Source: Stentor coeruleus (Eukaryota; Ciliophora; Heterotrichea; Heterotrichida; Stentoridae). Taken from it: a stretch of DNA of 64,000 bases. Under the pieces are notes generated by a model. That model was not told where the DNA came from. It saw only the letters and a list, made by a program, of their open reading frames with translations, and ran no database searches. The stretch lies in contig MPUH01000156.1 of NCBI GenBank assembly GCA_001970955.1, positions 1 to 64,000 on the forward strand, written 5' to 3'. Shown one piece after another: positions 9,404 through 19,253 of this stretch. Position 1 is the stretch's first letter, and each line of letters starts with the position of its first letter. Position numbers and translations under genes: made by a program.

Positions 9404-12400
9404 TTACGAAGATTTTGGATGTATTTCTTTAAGTTTCTGATATTTTTCTATATTTTCATTAAGATTCTCTATATACTGGTTTATGTGTGGGTTCAGCCAA
9501 AGGTTAAGACAATCCCATAAAGGTCTTATCACAAACTTTAAAAACCCAAATTCACTAGCATAATAAACTTCAGGTCTATCAAGATCTTTCATAATCTCTG
9601 TTGGGGGTAATCCTAAAGAAATCTCTTCTTGAAACTGTAACGAAAACTCATCACAAACTTTCTTACTCCATTTCTGATACTGGTCATATTTTTTACAAGG
9701 ATGTGACAAATCAGCACTATGAATCAAAATACAAGCCAAACCTTCTAAATCCGAATTTTTCAATGGTGTTTCTTCAATATCTTTAAACCTACTACTCATA
9801 GTTGTAATTTCCTCAACGTGTTTTGCCATATCCGTCCCTAAAATACTAGCAACAACAAGTTTTCTAAAAGACTTCCTTGCATCATTAGTGAATTTTCCTA
9901 TCAAATTGCATTTCTCATTTTGCAGGATCTTAAAAGTTACAGCAGAATGATGGTTTTCTAATACACTTTTATCGTTATAAATAAGAGCTAAATGGCTTCC
10001 TCTATTGATTTCAAAAGTATTATTCCTACCTGGGTGTTCAAGATCATGACAGAACGCAGCAATAAATAATGCGAAAATTTCATTAGCTGAAAAGAATGTC
10101 CCAGCTTGTGTACTTGATAAAAGCATATAAGTAGCATGAAGGACATTAAAACCATGATAGAAATTATGAAAAGGATTATCCCAGACCCCATAATGCTCTT
10201 TAACAAGTTTAGAAAAATTCATAAGTGAATCAGCGTCGATTTCCATTTGTCTAAGTAAATCAAAGTCTTGAAATATAGCTTTGATATAAGGGAAATGATC
10301 TTCGATAATAAAAGGATCAAGGTCAATATTCCTAAGGTCAGATAGTATTGATGTTTCAATAACTTCAACTATAACCCTACTTCCTCTTCTTGGAACATCA
10401 TCAGTTTTAAAAGTTTCATGATGAACTGAAGTATCTAGACCTATATATTCAGATATAACTTTATTTGAATACCCTTGAACAGTTGGCATTTGTGACATGA
10501 TATCAGCAGTATTTAAATTCCCTTGTTTTAAAGTCTTGACAACATCATCCAAATGCATTTTCGTATCAGGGTCATTTATAGCTCTACTAATCGCCCCAAG
10601 TTTCTGAATACATTTTTGTAAAGAAGTTTCCCCATAGATTGAACTTTTCATGCTTTGGACCTCAAGTTGCATTTTTTCAAGTTTCGAACTTAATTCAGCT
10701 AATGCAGAAGCATCTTCTAATATAACAACAACACCCACAGTTTCAGATTTGTTGAAAGTTTGAACTGAAGCAACTGTATAATGGAAAAACATATCTGAAT
10801 TGTGTGAGTGCTGAAGTGATTTCGTCATATTCGGCCCGGTTCTGGTACGTTTAAAACTAGCACTAGAGATTTTTTGTTGTTTTTTCTGTATGCGTTTAGT
10901 TGGGTTCTGCATTACTGAAGTGATATCAAGTACTAATTCTCTATTTTCTCTAAGCCAAGAAGAGTAATGACTTTTCACAGCAATTTTTTTAGTAATACCA
11001 AATAAAGGTTTTATAGATTTATTGGAGTAATCTAATATCCCTTCACTATTAAAAACAAGAATATAATTGCCTATTGAATTGAGAATGTTTAATATTCTAG
11101 ACCTTTCTGTTATATTATGCATAAACATACTACAGTTTTGTAAAGCAGAAGATATGATCTCACAAAATATGACTAGTGTTTCTTCATCTGACTCATCAAA
11201 AAAACCTTTTTTTTTATTTATCATCTGTAATGCTGCGATGACTTTGCCTTGAGTATCAAGAACTGGCATACATAACATTGTTGAAGTCCGGTAACCTGTT
11301 TTTTTATCCATAGCCGGATCAAAACGAGGGTCGTCATATACATCACGAATATTCTCGGTTTGTCCAGTTTGAGCTACATTACCGATTATCCCTTTACCAA
11401 TTGGAATTCTGAAATCTACTGGGATTTCTTTTTCTAGACCTTGAGATTTTACTACCATTTCTTTACCTTCTATTATAAAAACTGTAGCACGGTCACAATC
11501 TAAGAGCTTTTGTGATGCTGTGCGGATTGTTGAGATTAATGCGTGGTTATTAAGATTTGATGCATATTGTTTGATAAATTGTCGTAAAGCATCTGGACTT
11601 TCTCCTTTGTTATGAGCTAAAAAAGATATACTCATTGCTGTGGCGAACTCATTAAGAATCTGCTCGTCTTCTTTGTTGAAACTGCAGTAGTAAGATAGTG
11701 TATCATCACGTTTGTTATAAGCTTTAATAAGTAATCTAGGCATTTTTTTCTCGACAAATGGTATGACAATGATGTTTTCTTTACCAAACATTGATTCCAG
11801 AGTTACAGGCCTACCACTTTCTAAAGATTTAGCTAATAACCCCTGGTCTTCAAGATGCGATTTTTTAATAATCTTACCTTTTTTATATAAATACTCAACA
11901 AAATCCCCAGCATCTTCATAAGTCACCGCAGCTTGTTCTGTATTTATTATTGCACACAGCATCTCAAGCCCTGACTTAATAAGTTTCTGGAAATTTTTAG
12001 CCTCATAAAGCTTATGCATAATATCCTTAACCAACAAAATTTTATTCAAAGTTGAATTCGCAACAAAAAACACTTGTTTACACCATTGTTGTAGCATTTT
12101 ATGTCTCCTTCCAACTTGTATAGCATCTCTAATATCTTTTATATTCTCATTTGTATTAGAAAGATAATCTTTAGGGATTATCGACACAAATTCAGCTATT
12201 GCTAATTCTTCTGGACCAAAATTTATACTAGCATTAGCAAAAGCAATGACTCCTAAAGATCGATCTTGAATTATAATAGGCATAGCAAGGAAGGATTGGA
12301 CTTTAGAATCACCTCCTAAAGAGTCAATAAGTTTATCAAATTGCCCATGTTGATAAGTGCCTGATCTAATACATATAATTTCTTTAGTTTGTATACAAAG

Positions 12401-14395
12401 ATTAACAAGACCAGATGGTTTAGCTAAGCTACTATTGCCTATATCTATAAGATGTTGTTCATGTGGATCCATAATAAAAAGTTTAGATGCTTGACTTGGG
12501 ACAAGTGTTCTAAGTCGTTTTGATAAGATATTTAATGCTGACTCAGGCTTTGCTTTCATTTCTTGAAGCATGCTTTTTATCTCCCCAAGTTTGGTTGCAG
12601 AAATACTTGAAAGGGAATATATGCTGTTTGATTTGACAATTTGAGGACTAACTGAGGATTTTAAAAGTTCTGAAACTTCTTCAGGCATAAAGTGTATTGA
12701 AGTATGGCTTTTTTTTGAATTCGCTATACGGAATCTTATTTCAGGTGAAGAATCTTGGGGTTGGTCTATTATCTTGTTAGTTAAATGGATTTCTTCATTT
12801 CTATAAATCCATAAACATTCTAGCAGCCCAGAAACTTTTCCGCTAATTTTCTCAATTATTTCTTGTTCTTTAGGATTAAATTCTTTATTTGATCTAAACA
12901 CTGATATCAGACCAATAACAGGTTGTAAAGTTAAATTACTTATAATAGGCTGTATCATACCGATTTTATCATAACTAGGCAAATCTGATACTGGGATTAT
13001 ATCAGGAAGTGTAACACGAGATTGTTTGAAAAAAACATATCCAAACAATGTATCTTTACATATTGGCTGAGTAAGTTCATCACAGTTTTCTGATTGTTGG
13101 GTCCAAAAAACATTTGAAATCTGATTAGCAAAATATACAGCACATGAATCTACTATGAGAAAATTATTAATAACCCTTCGAATCTCAGCAAATATTCTTG
13201 GATAATCATATAGTTCATGAGAACTTATAGCAAAAGAATTTAATTCTTTAAACAAAATTCCAACAGTTCGATCACTTGTGTTTTTATCTCCAATACTAGA
13301 TACAAAATTATCACGAGGTAAAAATGAAAGGATTTCTGATATTTTATTAGCAAAAGTTTCATCGACTGGGCTAAAAGATGTGTTTTTTCTAAAGTATTCT
13401 ATACATCCTAAAGGTTCTTTTTCAGGAGAAAAAATAGGACAAGCAAGAAGGCTTTTCATTTTTATCTGTTTTTCCTGATCCCATAGTGGTTCTGTTGATA
13501 ATTCACTGATGTTGAGGATTTGTTTTGATGAGATTAGAGAATATTCTGCTGTTTTGGTTGTTAGGACTTTAGAATCGTAAGTGTCCATTCCTAGGGCGAT
13601 TATAGGTTTTAGAACTTCCCCTGCAAAAAGATGGAAGATTACTCCTTCACAGAGCATTACTTGACTGATTTGTTGGATACTGTTTTTAGTTAGTTTGAAT
13701 TCGCTTTGGATAACTTTTGTGCATTTTTCTAAAGAGTTCCTTCTGTGGATTACTCGCACTCCAAGACTCATGAGTTTTGTGCTTTCTTCAACTTGCTCTT
13801 TAACATTTTTTAGTTCCTTTTTTAAGTCAGAACAATAGGAATAGATGTCATAATGATTGATTGTCCATAAACCAAGTGCTTCGGCCATACTAAGATCGTT
13901 TTCTGAAAAGTAGCATAAAGAACTGTTCTCGTCTAATTTGTTGAAAAGAAGGAGGACTAGTCTACATTTACCATCTTTTGTGATAGGTACACTAGCTACT
14001 GAAGAAGCCTGAACGGTTTCTTTAGCTGGTATAGTATATGGATGGAATTGAACTTTAAATGAATTGTAAAATGATGATGCTGAAGCATTATTTACCGTTT
14101 GTGGCTCTTTGGTCAAAGCAGTATATCCAGGAAGGGAGTCTTCATTTACTGAGACAACTTTAGTTGTCTGTAGTGTTTTATAAAGGAAAAGATTGGATTC
14201 TTCGGTAAAAAAAACTTCTACCCAGCTAGCTCCTGTAAATGAATGTAAAGATTTTCTTAAGTAATCACTGATCATCACATTTGATAAATTCTGACTTTGA
14301 AATAAAGCTTGAGTTTCTTTAACTATCTTCAGTAAATAATCACCTGGACCACTAGGAAGAAACCCTTTGTTTAAACTACTTTTAAGCTCAGACAT
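9404..14395 (-). CDS. Multi-GAF cyclic nucleotide phosphodiesterase (1663 aa)
   Basis: A single-exon gene for a class I PDE. About six GAF-like domains can be read (roughly residues 20-180, 215-355, 385-530, 600-745, 800-945, 955-1115). The last is the most canonical (PIGKGIIGNVAQTG ... INKKKGFFDESDEE). A PAS-like segment (about 1120-1180: ILVFNSEGILDYSNKS) and a linker follow. The HD-type catalytic domain (about 1330-1655) has FHNFYHGFNV (proton-donor His), CHDLEHPGRNN (metal His/Asp) and SADLSHP (second metal Asp), so metal binding looks intact. The glutamine that is invariant in known PDEs and grips the purine is Glu1615 here (SEFGFLKF, codon at 9551-9553). No membrane segment was seen, so the protein is probably cytosolic. 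Hydrolysis of cAMP or cGMP is likely but specificity cannot be read. Confidence 0.93.
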   Translation of the reverse strand: MSELKSSLNKGFLPSGPGDYLLKIVKETQALFQSQNLSNVMISDYLRKSLHSFTGASWVEVFFTEESNLFLYKTLQTTKVVSVNEDSLPGYTALTKEPQTVNNASASSFYNSFKVQFHPYTIPAKETVQASSVASVPITKDGKCRLVLLLFNKLDENSSLCYFSENDLSMAEALGLWTINHYDIYSYCSDLKKELKNVKEQVEESTKLMSLGVRVIHRRNSLEKCTKVIQSEFKLTKNSIQQISQVMLCEGVIFHLFAGEVLKPIIALGMDTYDSKVLTTKTAEYSLISSKQILNISELSTEPLWDQEKQIKMKSLLACPIFSPEKEPLGCIEYFRKNTSFSPVDETFANKISEILSFLPRDNFVSSIGDKNTSDRTVGILFKELNSFAISSHELYDYPRIFAEIRRVINNFLIVDSCAVYFANQISNVFWTQQSENCDELTQPICKDTLFGYVFFKQSRVTLPDIIPVSDLPSYDKIGMIQPIISNLTLQPVIGLISVFRSNKEFNPKEQEIIEKISGKVSGLLECLWIYRNEEIHLTNKIIDQPQDSSPEIRFRIANSKKSHTSIHFMPEEVSELLKSSVSPQIVKSNSIYSLSSISATKLGEIKSMLQEMKAKPESALNILSKRLRTLVPSQASKLFIMDPHEQHLIDIGNSSLAKPSGLVNLCIQTKEIICIRSGTYQHGQFDKLIDSLGGDSKVQSFLAMPIIIQDRSLGVIAFANASINFGPEELAIAEFVSIIPKDYLSNTNENIKDIRDAIQVGRRHKMLQQWCKQVFFVANSTLNKILLVKDIMHKLYEAKNFQKLIKSGLEMLCAIINTEQAAVTYEDAGDFVEYLYKKGKIIKKSHLEDQGLLAKSLESGRPVTLESMFGKENIIVIPFVEKKMPRLLIKAYNKRDDTLSYYCSFNKEDEQILNEFATAMSISFLAHNKGESPDALRQFIKQYASNLNNHALISTIRTASQKLLDCDRATVFIIEGKEMVVKSQGLEKEIPVDFRIPIGKGIIGNVAQTGQTENIRDVYDDPRFDPAMDKKTGYRTSTMLCMPVLDTQGKVIAALQMINKKKGFFDESDEETLVIFCEIISSALQNCSMFMHNITERSRILNILNSIGNYILVFNSEGILDYSNKSIKPLFGITKKIAVKSHYSSWLRENRELVLDITSVMQNPTKRIQKKQQKISSASFKRTRTGPNMTKSLQHSHNSDMFFHYTVASVQTFNKSETVGVVVILEDASALAELSSKLEKMQLEVQSMKSSIYGETSLQKCIQKLGAISRAINDPDTKMHLDDVVKTLKQGNLNTADIMSQMPTVQGYSNKVISEYIGLDTSVHHETFKTDDVPRRGSRVIVEVIETSILSDLRNIDLDPFIIEDHFPYIKAIFQDFDLLRQMEIDADSLMNFSKLVKEHYGVWDNPFHNFYHGFNVLHATYMLLSSTQAGTFFSANEIFALFIAAFCHDLEHPGRNNTFEINRGSHLALIYNDKSVLENHHSAVTFKILQNEKCNLIGKFTNDARKSFRKLVVASILGTDMAKHVEEITTMSSRFKDIEETPLKNSDLEGLACILIHSADLSHPCKKYDQYQKWSKKVCDEFSLQFQEEISLGLPPTEIMKDLDRPEVYYASEFGFLKFVIRPLWDCLNLWLNPHINQYIENLNENIEKYQKLKEIHPKSS

Positions 14396-15287
14396 TATTA
14401 TTCTTTACCATCAGTTATAGTTAATGGATATGGTTTTAGTTGAATTTTTACTATAAAGCGTTTAAATATTAGTATATAGCATAAATCTAGGATTGTAATA
14501 AGACAAAAAATCTTAAATAAAGGAATTAGGAATTTATGAAGAGTTATGTGAAGGTGTTAGACTTTGAATTTTGGTGTTTTGGAATTTAAGGGTGCTTAAA
14601 GAAAGTGATGATATTTAGAGTGTATTATATGTTTTTTATGGAGATATTTATCTTGGAGGAGAAGTTTGGAATTGATTGGAATGATGGATTGAAATTGTTG
14701 AGAGGAATTGTGATTTTTTAAAGTGGTTGATCTTATGGCTTGAAATGGGTGAAATGGAAAATTGTGATTGAGTAGATGCTAGGATGATAAGAGGTAGTGT
14801 TTATAATTACTTGTTGACCTCAATTTATATAAAATTTAGTTTACATATAAACTCATTTTGCTAATTTTATACAATCAGTTTATTATTAATATATTTCTAA
14901 TATAATACCATAAAAAATGCATAGGTAACAATCTCAAATAAAAATAACTTATCACCCACATCTTATTAATACTTTATCATCTCTTAAATTTAAATCTCCC
15001 TTCCAGTAAAAAAATAGTTAAAAATCACATTAATATCTTATTTAATATTCTTAAACCTAAAACCCAACATTTTTTTCCTGATCATCTATTAAATACCATA
15101 AAAATTCACCTTATTTACTATCTTAATCAAAATTCCTAATTCACTAGTTATTTCCATCACAAATCTCCCATTTTTCTAAAAATCCCCAAAATTTAATATC
15201 ATCATCATATCTAAATCAACAAAAGTCTCCTCTCTATCTTAGATATAAACCAAAATACTAAAAAAACCATAAATACATATTGTAAAT
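14396..15287. other. Divergent intergenic region with sharp skew flip
   Basis: 892 bp between the PDE (minus) and the B-box/Kelch gene (plus). By hand count 14521-14640 has 32 G and 2 C, while 15121-15240 has 2 G and 31 C on the plus strand. The flip is near 14820. No ORF, tRNA or repeat was seen. It presumably holds both promoters. Confidence 0.65.
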
Positions 15288-16724
15288 ATGGAAAAGGAAG
15301 TATGCATCATATGTGGCAATTCAGGGGATATAGTGTGTTTTTGTAATAGCACAATACTCTGTTACCGCTGTGTCGGCAAGCATTTAATCAGTAGTCCAAA
15401 ACAAGTTCACAAACCAGTTTTACTTAAAGATGTCGACATGCGAAACCTAATGTCATCATCTTGGAAGCAAATCAAAGAAAAAGAAAAACAAATCCTATCT
15501 GAAGCTGCCCAAACTTTAGAAATAGAAAAATCAGCCTTAAAAAGAGTACAAAAAGAGCTTAGCTCAATAGATATCTTCTGCAAGGATTCTATAGCAAAAG
15601 TCAAAAAATTCTGTATGAATCTCAAAAACGACATAGACCAAATGTCTATCGAACTAGAAGATAAAATCAAACTATCTTGCGAAAACTATAAAAACACAAT
15701 CTCAACTGACACAAGTCTTATTGACTCATTAAAAGCTCTTGAGACCATAGAAAATATCGAAAAATCAGAATTAACAACTTCAATATGTTCCATATCTTCA
15801 ATCAGCATCTCAAAACTCTTAGCCGAATCATTTTTTTTTGAACTCAACATCCAAAGTTCAGTAAACAAATCCGTCTCTCAGTTATCAATGAATTCAAATC
15901 CTTTCTCTTTAGACTTAAGTTCATCAACAGAGTCACCTTTTTATAAACGTTCAAGAACTCGTGTATCAACAAAAATCCTTAAAAAATCTTTACCTTCAAA
16001 CATATACTCATGTTTAAACAATAATTTCATATCATTTAGTATTGAAACTAATACTAGTGAAGTGTTTTCTATTGATGTAGACAATAAAAGTGTTTGTACA
16101 GTAGTCCCTGATGGTTCTGTTATTATAACTGGTGGTCAAGAAAAAAACTCAACTTTTATATTCAACATATTTGAAAAGACAATAGAAAAATCAGAAAGTA
16201 TGCTTTGTTGTAGATATAATCATGCTGCTGTAACACTTGGGGATTTTGTTTATGTTATTGGGGGGAAAAATGAAAATTTATGTTTGAAAAGCTGTGAAAG
16301 GTTTGATTTTGTTAATAAAAGTTGGCAGAGGATTGGGGATTTAGTTACGGCTAGGGATAGACATTCAGCTTGTGTTTATAGAGGACGGATTTTTGTTTCT
16401 GGAGGTGATGGGATTGATACTTTAGAGGTTTATAATACGGTTGCTAATAAGTTTACAACATTGAGGACTGTATTATCGGTACCTGGGTGTTCACTTATGT
16501 TTTCGATTGAGGATTTTATGATTATTTTTCATGATAAATCGGTTAGTACGTTTGATCCTGCGAAATTTACTTGCTCACAGTTTTCTATGCTGGATGAAAA
16601 TGAGTGGTATACTAATAGTAGCGTTTTTGTTTCAGGAAAGAACGCGTTTTTCCTAAGAGGAAATGCTGTTTATAAGTATAACGCAGAGAAAGGGTTGATT
16701 GAAGAAATAAACAATAGTGTTTAA
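15288..16724 (+). CDS. B-box-like zinc finger, coiled-coil and Kelch-repeat protein
   Basis: A 478-aa protein. Residues 1-48 form a Cys/His zinc finger of B-box type (CIICGNSGDIVCFCNSTILC, then YRCVGKH and a later His). A coiled coil follows (about 60-150), then a Ser-rich linker. From about 265 Kelch-type beta-propeller blades appear, with the di-Gly pattern VIITGGQ, YVIGGKN and FVSGGDG each followed by a Trp or Tyr segment (NKSWQRIGDLVTARDRHSACVY). The layout is TRIM-like without a RING and resembles ciliate Kelch proteins; a partner-binding or ubiquitin-adaptor role is possible but not shown. Base composition changes along the gene: 15481-15600 has 18 G and 21 C while 16261-16380 has 35 G and 7 C. 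Confidence 0.82.
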   Translation: MEKEVCIICGNSGDIVCFCNSTILCYRCVGKHLISSPKQVHKPVLLKDVDMRNLMSSSWKQIKEKEKQILSEAAQTLEIEKSALKRVQKELSSIDIFCKDSIAKVKKFCMNLKNDIDQMSIELEDKIKLSCENYKNTISTDTSLIDSLKALETIENIEKSELTTSICSISSISISKLLAESFFFELNIQSSVNKSVSQLSMNSNPFSLDLSSSTESPFYKRSRTRVSTKILKKSLPSNIYSCLNNNFISFSIETNTSEVFSIDVDNKSVCTVVPDGSVIITGGQEKNSTFIFNIFEKTIEKSESMLCCRYNHAAVTLGDFVYVIGGKNENLCLKSCERFDFVNKSWQRIGDLVTARDRHSACVYRGRIFVSGGDGIDTLEVYNTVANKFTTLRTVLSVPGCSLMFSIEDFMIIFHDKSVSTFDPAKFTCSQFSMLDENEWYTNSSVFVSGKNAFFLRGNAVYKYNAEKGLIEEINNSV

Positions 16725-16958
16725 AATGATATTTTGAAAGTATTAAAAATTGATAGAATTGGTTGTAGATTTTAAGTGTTTTTTATGATTTCTGAGTTTT
16801 TTGGAAGTAGTTGTTTTTGTTTGTAGAATGCTATTATGGTTAGAGATATTGCATTTTTTATACTAAGCTAATTTTTTCATATAAGAAAATAAGTTTCTAT
16901 ACAGTTATTGGATAAACTATCAAATCCAGATTTAAATTATTTTTCTTAAGTTTTAAAA

Positions 16959-17537
16959 ATGAAAAATAGGGAAAGTATAGCTATCGAAGAACTCACACCT
17001 AAAGTACTATTCAAAAATAAGGAAAATATAAACCCTGAAGAACCTACACAAAAATTACTACCCAAAACAAAAGAAATACTAGTATTTGAAGAAGATAAAT
17101 CAAAAAAAATATTTAAAAATAAAGAAAACATAAACCCCGGCGAAACAAATCCTAAAACATTGTTTAAATTTAAAGAAATTTCAGATAGTCAAGAAGAAAC
17201 ACCTAAAAATTTATTCAAAAACAAAGAAAAAATCCTTCAACACATCAGAAAGCCCAGATATTCAAATCGTGAAACCCAGGAATTCGATAAAGTAGAAAGT
17301 GTTGCACTAGATGAGGAAATAACCGAGAACCCAAACCCTAAACTCAAAAGGAAAAACAGCGAAATAATTATTATCACTGAAGAAGTTATTAAGCCTCATC
17401 ATATAAAAAAAATTAGTGATGATGATATTGTTATCTACAAAGAAGATGAATATATAAAAAAAAGCACCACCTGTATGGAAAGAATGAAAAAAAAATTTGC
17501 TTTGTTATTTAAATGTTTCTTACAAGAAAAACAATAA
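16959..17537 (+). CDS. Small basic protein with 17-residue repeats and two KEN boxes
   Basis: A 192-aa protein with no recognised fold. Residues 13-97 are five tandem 17-residue repeats around the core PKxLFKNKENINPEE. Repeats 1 and 3 carry exact KEN-box sequences (NKENINP, Lys21 and Lys55), matching the extended KENxxP form recognised by the anaphase-promoting complex in other eukaryotes; the other copies are degenerate. The C-terminal half is acidic then basic and ends in a short hydrophobic, Cys-containing stretch (FALLFKCFLQEKQ). It lies 234 bp after the Kelch gene and its 3' end faces the coiled-coil gene at 17629. Cell-cycle-timed degradation is inferred from the motif alone. The ORF is intact and the start ATG is the first in frame. 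Confidence 0.7.
   Translation: MKNRESIAIEELTPKVLFKNKENINPEEPTQKLLPKTKEILVFEEDKSKKIFKNKENINPGETNPKTLFKFKEISDSQEETPKNLFKNKEKILQHIRKPRYSNRETQEFDKVESVALDEEITENPNPKLKRKNSEIIIITEEVIKPHHIKKISDDDIVIYKEDEYIKKSTTCMERMKKKFALLFKCFLQEKQ
16995..17249 (+). repeat. Five 51-bp coding repeats (17 aa each)
   Basis: Within the KEN-box protein, residues 13-29, 30-46, 47-63, 64-80 and 81-97 align with a fixed 17-residue period. Divergence between copies is moderate. Confidence 0.8.
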
Positions 17538-17628
17538 TTAAGGTAGAGTATTAAATAATTTAAAACATAGAAAAAAAAGGAAGTTCATATTAAAATTAAG
17601 GTTATTACCTTTATAACTATAGAGAAGT

Positions 17629-18981
17629 CTATTTTTTTTTAGTATTTTCAAAAGTCATAATCCGTCCTAAAGATGTAGATAAAATACCAACTAAATCTTT
17701 TTTAGCTTTCGCAGCAATAGAAGCTATATCATTAAATATGAATTCTGGTTCTTCTTTATCTGATACAGAATTTCTTTTACTATGGTTATAAGCAACAGTT
17801 TTTATTTCCTGACGCATATTTTTAATCAATAATAATAAAGTTGTTACATGGGCTCTTAGTTGAACTAACTCTTCATTTTTTTCTTCATTTTCATGTATTT
17901 TCTTTACTAAAGAATTGTTTTGAATATGCATCTCTTTGTTTCTATATAATAATTACTCTAAAGATTTGGAAAATAAATCATCTGATAACTCAATGAGTTT
18001 TAAAAATTGTTCATGATTTTTTTGCTGTAAAGCTTTGATAAAGTTTTCACATTCTAATGATGATGCTTGGATGTATGATTTTTGTGGTGTGTTTTCTTTT
18101 GCCATTTCACCTAATCCTTTAATAATAAGATTTAAATCATTGACTTGTTGCTGAAGTACTCCAGTTTTTCTTTTTTCTCCTTCGAATTTTTCGGTTAATA
18201 GTTCATATCTTTCTTTTTCAATTTCTAATTCATATAAGCACTCCTTGATATCTTTTTCATTAGCCATTTCTTTCATTGTTTTCTTTGAAAACAAACCAAC
18301 AAGTTTAACATCAAAATCATTTGCATGAGTATTTTTCCTTATAAATCCTCTCCCCTCTGACACCTCCTCAACCTTTTCCTCCTTTTTTTCCTTCAAGCTT
18401 TCTAACTCAATGTTTTTAGCAATTAGATTTTTATTCTGTTCTTCTAAAGTTTTATTATTTTCCTTCAAGTTTTCTAATTCAATGTTTTTGGCAATTAGAT
18501 TTTTATTCTGTTCTTCTAAAATTTTATTATTTTCATTCAAAATCCTAACAAGTTCTTGTAAATTTGTAATTTTCCCTTCTGAAAGTTTTTCCTTTTCTTC
18601 ACATTCCCTAATACAAGAATTCAGTTTAAAAATTTCTTTGTAAAGATCATTATATGAAGATTGATCCTTGCTAAGAAAATTATCGATATATTTTGGAGTT
18701 GAAATATTACTTTTTGGTCTTTCAGGTATATCTAAATTATGCCTTGGTAATGTTAGCTTTTTACCTTGAATAAAATCAAGAGTTTCTGGCTGTCTATCAA
18801 ATATTTTTAAAAGACTTTTTTCTGGAGATGGGGTCTTGCTGAATTTGAAAACTGGCTGGTTTTTAACTCTATCTGTGATTGATGCAAAAGGTAAAATATG
18901 ATGATCTCTTTTTATTTGATCTTTTTGGCTGAAAAATGTTTGTTTGAAAGCTTCTTTTCGATAATCAGGAGGCTTAGACAT
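17629..18981 (-). CDS. Coiled-coil protein, tandem paralogue A (445 aa, one intron)
   Basis: Two exons joined by a 15-nt intron give 445 aa. The N-terminal 110 residues are polar and disordered-looking. A long coiled coil runs from about 115 to 330 and contains a 24-residue unit repeated in tandem (EEQNKNLIAKNIELE twice). After the intron a conserved helical C-terminal part follows (LRAHVTTLLLLIKNMRQEI, then IASIAAKAKKDLVGILSTSLGRIM). The same C-terminal part and a KLVxLFS block occur in the neighbouring gene at 19254-20435, so the two are tandem duplicates. Without splicing the protein would end at SKSLE and lose its most conserved domain. No enzyme motif was seen; the family is unknown to me, and a structural or cytoskeletal role is plausible. 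Confidence 0.82.
17942..17956 (-). other. 15-nt intron (paralogue A)
   Basis: Coding strand GTAATTATTATATAG, inserted within the GAA codon of LEN. It contains the in-frame TAA that would otherwise end exon 1. Confidence 0.92.
18386..18535 (-). repeat. 72-bp coding tandem repeat (24 aa, two copies)
   Basis: Two near-identical copies with a 72-bp period (matching points at 18408 and 18480) in the coiled coil of paralogue A. Boundaries are approximate. Confidence 0.8.
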
Positions 18982-19253
18982 TTTAATTAATTAGAGACCA
19001 GGCTTATGGTTATAAATGCAAGTCTGAAAACAATTATATTAAGAATATAGTAAACTATTTAAGTATACAAAATTTCAAGCATATACTCAACTAATTACTA
19101 GTTTAAAATATCTATAGTTGAAAGTTTTATTAAATAAAATCTGGATAAAAAAATTAATATTCTTCACACATAATTTTGTCAATCTTTAATAATCCATTTA
19201 AAAAATTTTTAACAAACCCCAAACTTCTTTAACTTATAAGCAAAAATTAGATT

